A stretch of 64,000 bases of DNA from Amaurobius ferox (taxonomy: Eukaryota > Arthropoda > Arachnida > Araneae > Amaurobiidae), in NCBI GenBank assembly GCA_951213105.1, contig OX578146.1, positions 55,285,569 to 55,349,568 on the forward strand. Direction: 5' to 3'. Below, piece after piece: positions 57,973-64,000 of the stretch (position 1 is the stretch's first letter; each line of letters starts with the position of its first letter). Below the pieces are notes generated by a model. It made no database searches and had not been told where the DNA came from. It saw only the letters and a list, made by a program, of their open reading frames with translations. A program made the translations under genes and the position numbers.

Positions 57973-59880
57973 ATGCTTCCCTCGATTGTGCTCACACCTC
58001 TTACTCTTAACACTGCAGGAACAACTGAATCTACAGAAACTCTATCGCTAACCACCGCCTCTTCTGATAACTCTTCTATTACGAACACTCCGACCTCTAC
58101 GAATCCTGGCATCAAGTTTTCAAATTTTAAAAGTGTGCCTCGCACATCCCAAATTTATGATTCTGCATTGTTTTCAAGTACTATCTTACCTCCTCGTCTG
58201 CCTCGCCAACCTCCTGCAACCTCTGGCTCTTCTTCTACTTCCGCCCCGGCTCCCTTGGGCCCTAATAATTTGAAACCTTCACAATCTTCTCATTCCGCAA
58301 GACCTGTTTCAACAACAACCCTTAGACCTGCTTGGGCTTCTACTTCTGGACCCTCTACATCCTCTTCCAAATCTTTGCATAAAACCTCTCCTGCTGTGAC
58401 CAGGTCATCTTCTGTTGTCTCCGGTTCTGCTCAGTTTTCGCTGCCCACGCTTCCTCCTTCTGTCGTGGCTGCTGCTCCCGTGGATGTCTCCACTCCTGCT
58501 CCGGCGGTTCCTGCTGACGTTGACGTCTCCGTTTCCGGCATCTCTTCCACCCTTTCCTTCCCTGCTGGCGATTCGTCCTTGGTTCCTCCTGCTCCCGTTC
58601 CAGCTTCTTCGCCTCTGCATTCAAGCTCCTCTAAAACTATGGACCCACCTACTCCAGCTCCTTCAATCCTTTCCAGTCCTGGCTCAACTAATACAGACTT
58701 TGAAATACCTCACTTTAATATAAACAATGAACATGTGTCTAAAATCCTGCAAAATGTGATTCGTTTAGAAAAGTATTTCGCCAAAAACGTTAAACTAAAT
58801 GCAACGCATAAAGCTTACACAGAAGAGAAACTCCGGGAAATAAAAGTCTCTTGCCACACTCTGGAGAGCAATGTAGGCTCAGTACCATCTCCCCGTTCCC
58901 GTCCTCTTCTAATAGATTCAGAAGCTTTCTCTAGCCTTTCAAGAAAACTCAACGACGACTTTGCCAACCTACAATCCAAATTAGACAAAGACCTAAAAAC
59001 CTTCACCTCTACAATACTCAAGGACATTCCTACCCACATCAAGAATACAGTAAACCAATCTATCAAAAAGAGTGGACCTTTTGTCTCTTCTGCTACCTCT
59101 TCTGCCGCTCATCCTACTACAGACCAACATTCTCGTCAATACTCTAGTGTCCTCCTCCAGGGCCTCGATCGATCGGTGGGCAATCTCCAATTGAAAAGAG
59201 ATCTTTATTCTCTCCCTTGCCCTAAAGGTGTGAACATTAAAAATGTGACTGCCCTCCCCAATGGCACCATCAAGGTCACTTGCAAAGAGAACAACCCGGA
59301 GAAGCTTCTCCCAATCTTTGAAAATTCAGACATTAAGAAGAAATTTTCCATTAGGGTCCAGGAGGACAAGAAGAGGGCCCTGATTGCTTTCAACCTGCCT
59401 CCCACGTACTGTGAGGATAACATCAGAGCACTTGTACATAACAACCATCCTTCAGTTAATCCGAATGAGGTCAGAATATTGAAGAGTTTCCCTGGCAGAT
59501 CTGGAAACATCAATTGGGTATTCCTCTTGAGTTTGAAAGATGCTAATCTAATAATGGAAACAAACAAACTATTCCATCATTTTAAATCATTCGTGGTAAA
59601 GGACTATATAGCACTTAAAATTTGCCTCAAATGTAAAGGTTTCGGTCATGTGGCTAGTGCTTGCCACCACCCAACTGGTAACTGTTCCCACTGTACCCGC
59701 AGCGGTCACACCTATCGTGAGTGTCGAGCACAATCCATGACTTGTGTAAACTGTTCAACATCCAATTACAACAATCCAAACCTGAAATTTCGAACAAATC
59801 ATCATACTTACGACAGAAAAAACTGTCAGACTTTTCAGAGAGAGTTAGCGAAAATTCGCGATCTCCAGCGGGAAGCCTGA
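57973..59880 (+). CDS. LINE ORF1 protein (CCHC nucleocapsid-like)
   Basis: 635 residues, uninterrupted. ATG 57,973 is the first in frame after the stop at 57,904. Residues 1-240 are very rich in S, T, P and A (disordered). About 250-370 is charged with likely coiled-coil content. About 400-540 is a conserved-looking folded part, probably an RRM-like RNA-binding region. The C-terminus has two perfect CCHC knuckles (CLKCKGFGHVASAC near 549, CSHCTRSGHTYREC next) and a third Cys/His cluster beginning CVNC, ending RKNC. That arrangement is typical of ORF1 in the I/R1/Jockey LINE group; the protein binds element RNA and forms RNPs. Followed by ORF2 after 182 bases in another frame. Confidence 0.88.
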   Translation: MLPSIVLTPLTLNTAGTTESTETLSLTTASSDNSSITNTPTSTNPGIKFSNFKSVPRTSQIYDSALFSSTILPPRLPRQPPATSGSSSTSAPAPLGPNNLKPSQSSHSARPVSTTTLRPAWASTSGPSTSSSKSLHKTSPAVTRSSSVVSGSAQFSLPTLPPSVVAAAPVDVSTPAPAVPADVDVSVSGISSTLSFPAGDSSLVPPAPVPASSPLHSSSSKTMDPPTPAPSILSSPGSTNTDFEIPHFNINNEHVSKILQNVIRLEKYFAKNVKLNATHKAYTEEKLREIKVSCHTLESNVGSVPSPRSRPLLIDSEAFSSLSRKLNDDFANLQSKLDKDLKTFTSTILKDIPTHIKNTVNQSIKKSGPFVSSATSSAAHPTTDQHSRQYSSVLLQGLDRSVGNLQLKRDLYSLPCPKGVNIKNVTALPNGTIKVTCKENNPEKLLPIFENSDIKKKFSIRVQEDKKRALIAFNLPPTYCEDNIRALVHNNHPSVNPNEVRILKSFPGRSGNINWVFLLSLKDANLIMETNKLFHHFKSFVVKDYIALKICLKCKGFGHVASACHHPTGNCSHCTRSGHTYRECRAQSMTCVNCSTSNYNNPNLKFRTNHHTYDRKNCQTFQRELAKIRDLQREA

Positions 59881-60062
59881 ACTTTCTGTTGCTGTGGTTT
59901 TTCCTGGGTTTGTCTTTATATTTAGCTTAATTTTAGTGTTCATGTTTTTTGTGTTTGTGTTTATTTTTGTAGCATTTTTTGTGGGATGCTGTTTTTTCGG
60001 CTCCTTGTATGTTGTTTTTGGGTTTTCCCCCCTTCTGAGCTCTGTTCTGTTTTTGTGTAATT

Positions 60063-60509
60063 ATGCCCTTGTCTGGTCTTCAGGTTAACGTCAATCATTC
60101 CCTTTCGGCTCACTCTTCCCTCTTTAAATTTGTTATCGAAAATTCGCTTGACTTTGTATGTTTACAAGAACCATATGTTAATCGTAATGTGATTCTTTCC
60201 CCCCCTCCTGGTGTTCGTCAATTTGCTTCTGCTTCTCAGAAGGCCATTATTTTAATCTTTAACCCCCTTTTGGTTGCAAATTTTAAATTTAAGTCCTCCT
60301 CCTCAATATTTATTGAAATTTTACTCTCCCCTCATCCTCCTGTTAATTTAGCTAGCATATATTTCCCCCCCATGATAACTTTACTGACCTACTATCTGAA
60401 ATTGATATTTTTGACTACTGTAATTCAAACTTTCTCCTTTTGGGAGACTTTAATGCCAGAGCTCGGATGTGGGGATATAATTTTACCGACCAGAGAGGTC
60501 TTGACATGA
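60063..60509 (+). pseudogene. LINE ORF2, endonuclease part 1
   Basis: Starts at an ATG and reads LQVNVNHSLSAHSSL and DFVCLQEPYV, the N-terminal blocks of an apurinic-type LINE endonuclease with the catalytic Asn and Glu. The correct frame holds to the IYFPP block at about 60,365. At a run of seven C (60,365-60,371) the homology moves to another frame, which implies loss of one base there. The translated part after that point is not meaningful. The target-cutting enzyme is therefore not made from this copy as it stands. Confidence 0.82.
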
Positions 60510-61150
60510 TAGATTTTTGCCTCAATAACAACCTTTTAATTTGCAACGACAAAAATTGTGGACCAACCTTCGTCTCCCACTCCGGGAATGGCTACCCTGA
60601 TCTCTCCTTAATAAATTTTCCATTGTTTGACTTCCTTCTCAGCTGGGAGGTCCTCTCGAGTGACACTCTCAGTGACCAAAAATATATCAAAATTATTCTT
60701 AAAACAGACCCCCCTCTTGATAACACTTTTTATTTAAAAACGCAATATGGCATTGGCAAATTTATTCACAATTTCAAATCTAATCTAAATTATCTTAATA
60801 ACATCCTAGAAAATTCACTCGATAAAACCTCTTTAGACTCATTTTTCGAAACTTTCATTGATTTAATTAAAGAATGTGCCTTTAAGTACATACGAAAAAA
60901 GAAAGCCAATTCGGCGAAAAATTTTAAATGGTGGAATAATAATCTTTCTAAACATAGGAATTTTGTAACTGCCCTTTTTAAAAGAACTCGGTCACTCGAG
61001 AGGAATTCCGCCCCTCCTGCTGAAATCGCTGCAGCCCGTACTCTCTATAAACAAAACCGCGCAAAATACAAACTTATGATAAAAAACACTAGATTAGAAT
61101 CCTGGAAAGCCTTTTGTTCGAGCTGGATCCCTTTTCAAATTCACCTTTAA
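60440..61150 (+). pseudogene. LINE ORF2, endonuclease part 2 and linker
   Basis: Begins with GDFNAR, the catalytic Asp/Asn block of the endonuclease (homology in this frame already starts at about 60,372). GNGYPDLSLIN follows at the place of the usual S-x-PDL block; the SDH-like block seems altered (SSDTLSDQKY), so a catalytic His is not evident. The rest is the linker to RT with a basic KFKWWNNNLSKHR stretch. The frame ends at 61,150, where another indel moves the reading toward the RT frame. Confidence 0.82.
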
Positions 61151-61229
61151 GAAACATAAAAAATTTAATGATTTAAACCTATTTTTCCCTGACTCTCCTT
61201 CCCTCAGTCATGAGGACAAGCTGAGACGA

Positions 61230-63572
61230 TTGTTGGACCACCATTTCCTAGAAGATAAGGACTTTTCAAATTTTCCGTCCTTTTCCTTGCCGGCTGAAGG
61301 CCTGGGAGTAATCTCGGATGAGGAGCTCCTCATCGTCTTTAATAACTTAAAAAACGGCAAAGCTCCGGGGCTTGATAACTTAGATTTTACTATTTGGAAA
61401 CAACTCTATAAATTTTTCCCGTGTTTCCTCTCCAAAATTATTAATCGTTGTTTTAAACTTTGTCATTTCCCTTCTTGCCTTAAAAACGCTAATATATTAT
61501 TTTTTAACAAACCCGGTAAAGATCCCTCCCTCTGCTCTTCATATAGACCAATTTGTCTTCTCCCCACTTTTGGAAAAATTTTAGAAAAATTATTTATAAA
61601 TAAACTTAACTTTTGGCTTTCTTCTGCGGGAGCTCTTCACCCCCTTCAGTTCGGCTTCAAAGAACTAACTTGTTGTGAGGATGCTGCTACCAGGCTAATC
61701 AATACTATTTCTTCACACAAATCGTTACATTTTGTTTCTTTGACCACCGTGGACATCTGCGGGGCTTTCGACAGCCTCAATTGGAATGTGTTGCCATCAA
61801 CTCTTGAAGATATCAACCTTCCACATACTTTCCAAAGTTTTTTATATTCTTATATTTCCAACAGACAGATATCACTCTCAAATGGTACAACCAGTATTAC
61901 AAAGAATATTTCAAGGGGTGCTCCCCAGGGATCGGTAATTTCGCCCTCCCTGTGGAGCATATATTTTAACAAAATCTTAAAATTAAACAATAACCTCTAC
62001 CATCTTCAAGCTTTCGCAGATGATCTTGCGGTGGTCACTTACTCTACACAACTCAAATCTCTTCAGTTACACACCAATAATCTCCTTAATCTGATCTCAT
62101 CCTCTCTTTCGGACCTTAAACTTTCAATTGCCCCTGAAAAATGTAAATCTATAATTTTTAATAAAAACCGCGCTAAAATCAGACAACGTCCCTCTTTTAA
62201 GATACAAAATTATAAAATACAGACCCTGAGACAACTTACATTCTTAGGAATAACCTTTGATGATAACCTTAAATGGAGTTCCCATATATTTAATCTCAGA
62301 GAGAAATGTTTCAAGTTTGCCAGCACTTTTGGGAGAGTGTCTGGTAGTAATTGGGGCTTGGATAAATCCTTCCTTAAAACTTGGTATCTTTCAGTTATTG
62401 AAAAGATTATCACTTTCGGTGCGGGAGTTTGGGGACAAGCTTTGACTGGGGCCCAGGTCAAAAAACTTTTATCTCTTCAAAGGATTTTCCTTCTTAAAAT
62501 CTCTCCTGGTTTTCGGACTACTTCCAACATTTCTCTATACTCACTTACTGGAATCCCCCCTATTCACTTTGTTATCAACTCACTATGTAAAAAATATGCT
62601 TTTTGGAAACTCCGTATTAATCTTTTTTCTAATCCTGCCCTTCCCTCCCCTTCTAAATTTGACTTTAACTGCCCGAGCTCCTCTATTCCTCCTTCTAAAC
62701 GTATTGCAAATTTAACCTCCCATAACCCATTAAATTTTTCAGACATTAACATTTACACAGATGGATCTGCCATCGAAGAAAAAACTGGATATGCAATTTG
62801 CATATACAACAAGGACACTCTAGAAAATACTTTCACCTTTAAACTCGACTATGGGAACACGGTTTTTCAGGCAGAAATTTCAGCAATAGATTTTGCAATT
62901 AAATGGGCTTCATCCAATAACTCTAAAACTAATATTTTTTCGGACAGCCAATCTTCAATTTCGGCCTTAAATTCGATAAAAAATAAATCTGATTTTCTTT
63001 CCAAAATTAAAACTAATGCAAATTCTAACAAAAACTTAATTAATCTTTGCTGGGTCAAAGCCCATTCGGACATCTCGGGTAACGAGGTCGCCGACAAATT
63101 TGCTAAACAAGCCACAACCTCTGGAGCCCCTTATAGTATTCCTTTCCCCTTCTCCTTATTGAAAAAACATTGCAAATTAGATATCTTAAACGCTTGGCAA
63201 ACTTATCTTGATAATTACATTTCCCCTAGAACCCACGACCCCGCCAGAATTTTAAACTTCCTCCCCAAAGTAAACTTTAACTCCCACATAACTAATAAAT
63301 ATTTAATTTACTTCTTAACAGGCCACGGCCCATTCCTAGATTATTTACATTACTTTAAACAAAAATCTACTTCTTGCTGCCCTTGTGGATCCTTCGGCGA
63401 TGCTGACCATTATATTTTTTCTTGCCCCCGCACTAAAATTTTTCACCTCTCTAAGCCTACCCTTGCTAATTCGGCGGCCTGGTTCTCGAGTGTCTGCTCC
63501 AATAAAAAATCTGTGAATAAGATTAAAAATTGTGTTCTCATAGCGAGAAAAATCTCTAATGAAATTTCCTGA
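61230..63572 (+). CDS. LINE ORF2, reverse transcriptase, RNase H and C-terminal zinc finger
   Basis: 780 residues without interruption. The start shown (TTG, 61,230) is only the first possible one in the frame and not natural; the true ORF2 begins in the endonuclease. RT: KNGKAPGLDNLD near 45, SYRPICLLPTFGKILEKL near 110, motif A TVDICGAFDSLNW near 180, motif B RGAPQGSVISPSLW near 230, catalytic FADD near 261-264. RNase H: YTDGSA near 510, FQAEISAI, FSDSQSSISAL and WVKAHSDISGNEVADKFA near 605-625, so all four acidic residues are present. At the C-terminus CCPCGSFGDADHYIFSCPR is a CCHC-type finger. It synthesises cDNA at the nicked target. RNase H plus this finger fit the I/R1/Jockey group; the clade is not resolved. 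Confidence 0.93.
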   Translation: MLDHHFLEDKDFSNFPSFSLPAEGLGVISDEELLIVFNNLKNGKAPGLDNLDFTIWKQLYKFFPCFLSKIINRCFKLCHFPSCLKNANILFFNKPGKDPSLCSSYRPICLLPTFGKILEKLFINKLNFWLSSAGALHPLQFGFKELTCCEDAATRLINTISSHKSLHFVSLTTVDICGAFDSLNWNVLPSTLEDINLPHTFQSFLYSYISNRQISLSNGTTSITKNISRGAPQGSVISPSLWSIYFNKILKLNNNLYHLQAFADDLAVVTYSTQLKSLQLHTNNLLNLISSSLSDLKLSIAPEKCKSIIFNKNRAKIRQRPSFKIQNYKIQTLRQLTFLGITFDDNLKWSSHIFNLREKCFKFASTFGRVSGSNWGLDKSFLKTWYLSVIEKIITFGAGVWGQALTGAQVKKLLSLQRIFLLKISPGFRTTSNISLYSLTGIPPIHFVINSLCKKYAFWKLRINLFSNPALPSPSKFDFNCPSSSIPPSKRIANLTSHNPLNFSDINIYTDGSAIEEKTGYAICIYNKDTLENTFTFKLDYGNTVFQAEISAIDFAIKWASSNNSKTNIFSDSQSSISALNSIKNKSDFLSKIKTNANSNKNLINLCWVKAHSDISGNEVADKFAKQATTSGAPYSIPFPFSLLKKHCKLDILNAWQTYLDNYISPRTHDPARILNFLPKVNFNSHITNKYLIYFLTGHGPFLDYLHYFKQKSTSCCPCGSFGDADHYIFSCPRTKIFHLSKPTLANSAAWFSSVCSNKKSVNKIKNCVLIARKISNEIS

Positions 63573-64000
63573 TTGGCCTGTTAGCGTTCTGCTCTCAATT
63601 TTTCCTCTGGTCGTTAAACTCCCGCCTTTTCTGTTTTTTGCCGAGGTGTCGCTCTTTTTTACTCTGTTGTGTTTGTAGTGTTTGTTATGTCCCTGTTTAT
63701 TTTGTCTTGTTCTTTTGTTGTTTCATGTTGTTTTGTCTGTTTTATACATAATGCATTGTTTAACATTCTGCATTGTTTAACATAATGCATTGTTTAACAT
63801 AATGCATTGTTTAACATGAAATTTGTTAAGCCTTGCACGCATACTTGTAGGATTTGTAGGATTTAAATTTTGTTCTCCCTTTGTTAGTGCTTTCTCCACC
63901 TGAAAACTATATGCTTTAAGTGGTGGAATCCTGTAAATATCGTCTATGTAAATTTTAAGTTTTTTAATAAACTTTGCCCTGTTTCGGTGCCCGATGCGGG
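63573..64000 (+). other. LINE 3' untranslated region
   Basis: T-rich, with four tandem 17-bp repeats at 63,748-63,815 and AATAAA at 63,966-63,971. The element's end and target duplication are beyond the window. Confidence 0.7.
63748..63815 (+). repeat. Four tandem 17-bp units in the LINE 3' region
   Basis: Unit ATAATGCATTGTTTAAC; the second unit has ATTC in place of ATAA. Units begin at 63,748, 63,765, 63,782 and 63,799. Confidence 0.92.

Noticed and set aside
58355..58624. Minus-strand frames rich in R, Q and E opposite LINE ORF1
   Set aside because: They mirror the S/T/P-rich coding part of ORF1 on the other strand.
59894..60088. Small hydrophobic frame between LINE ORF1 and ORF2
   Set aside because: The inter-ORF spacer is T- and G-rich, which gives F and V runs by chance; no family resemblance.

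Overview
The window reads as a stretch of arthropod, most likely spider (araneoid), nuclear genome that is almost wholly built of transposable elements. It is AT-rich, has no bacterial-style gene order, no rRNA operon and no CRISPR array. The spider assignment is an inference from the kinds of repeats (a SINE superfamily ending in a GGTAGGTCGGACGG-type block, Tc1 and piggyBac families, a Ty3 element), not from any host gene. I found no convincing complete host gene; one short open stretch behind a good splice acceptor (about 32,332-32,586) is the only candidate host exon.

Left end (1-9,900): the internal part of a Ty3/mdg4-like LTR retrotransposon on the plus strand, with gag (259-885), pol (876-4,367) and, after one in-frame TAA, the integrase C-terminal part (4,380-5,336). 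Gag and pol are joined by what looks like a textbook -1 ribosomal frameshift signal: a T TTA AAC heptamer at 876-882 just before the gag stop, a 7-nt spacer, a 9-bp stem and a possible pseudoknot. A polypurine tract near 5,865 and a primer-binding-site-like block near 6,718 may bracket the 3' LTR. A 67-bp minisatellite lies at 8,304-8,460.

Middle (11,700-35,000): decayed DNA transposons (mariner 11,731-12,826; piggyBac remnant 18,918-19,864; hAT end at 17,345), a LINE RNase H fragment (23,085-24,060, minus), five SINEs of one family with clear target-site duplications, two further related SINEs, and many copies of two large non-autonomous families that I call family A (about 0.95 kb, palindromic ACTTTCC end, internal TG/CA tract) and family B (about 1.3 kb, GACA tract, hairpin at each end). 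The SINE family comes in two forms: three copies carry a 5S-rRNA-derived head followed by a tRNA-like piece lacking its B box, two carry an intact tRNA-like head without 5S.

Right part (35,000-56,400): more copies of families A and B, including a close inverted pair of family B (40,577-43,430), a tandem array of about 163-bp units (44,890-45,870), a smaller family C split by a SINE, and two Tc1-like elements with recognisable terminal repeats and broken transposases (48,603-50,028; 54,833-56,371).

Right end (57,117-64,000): a nearly full-length non-LTR retrotransposon on the plus strand: tandem 136-bp repeats in the 5' region, ORF1 with CCHC knuckles, ORF2 with endonuclease, reverse transcriptase and RNase H split over frames by small indels, then a 3' region with four 17-bp repeats and an AATAAA. 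The Ty3 element and this LINE are the youngest-looking elements; the DNA transposons are clearly dead. The LINE is of the kind that could supply the machinery for moving the SINEs, though no shared 3' end was demonstrated here.
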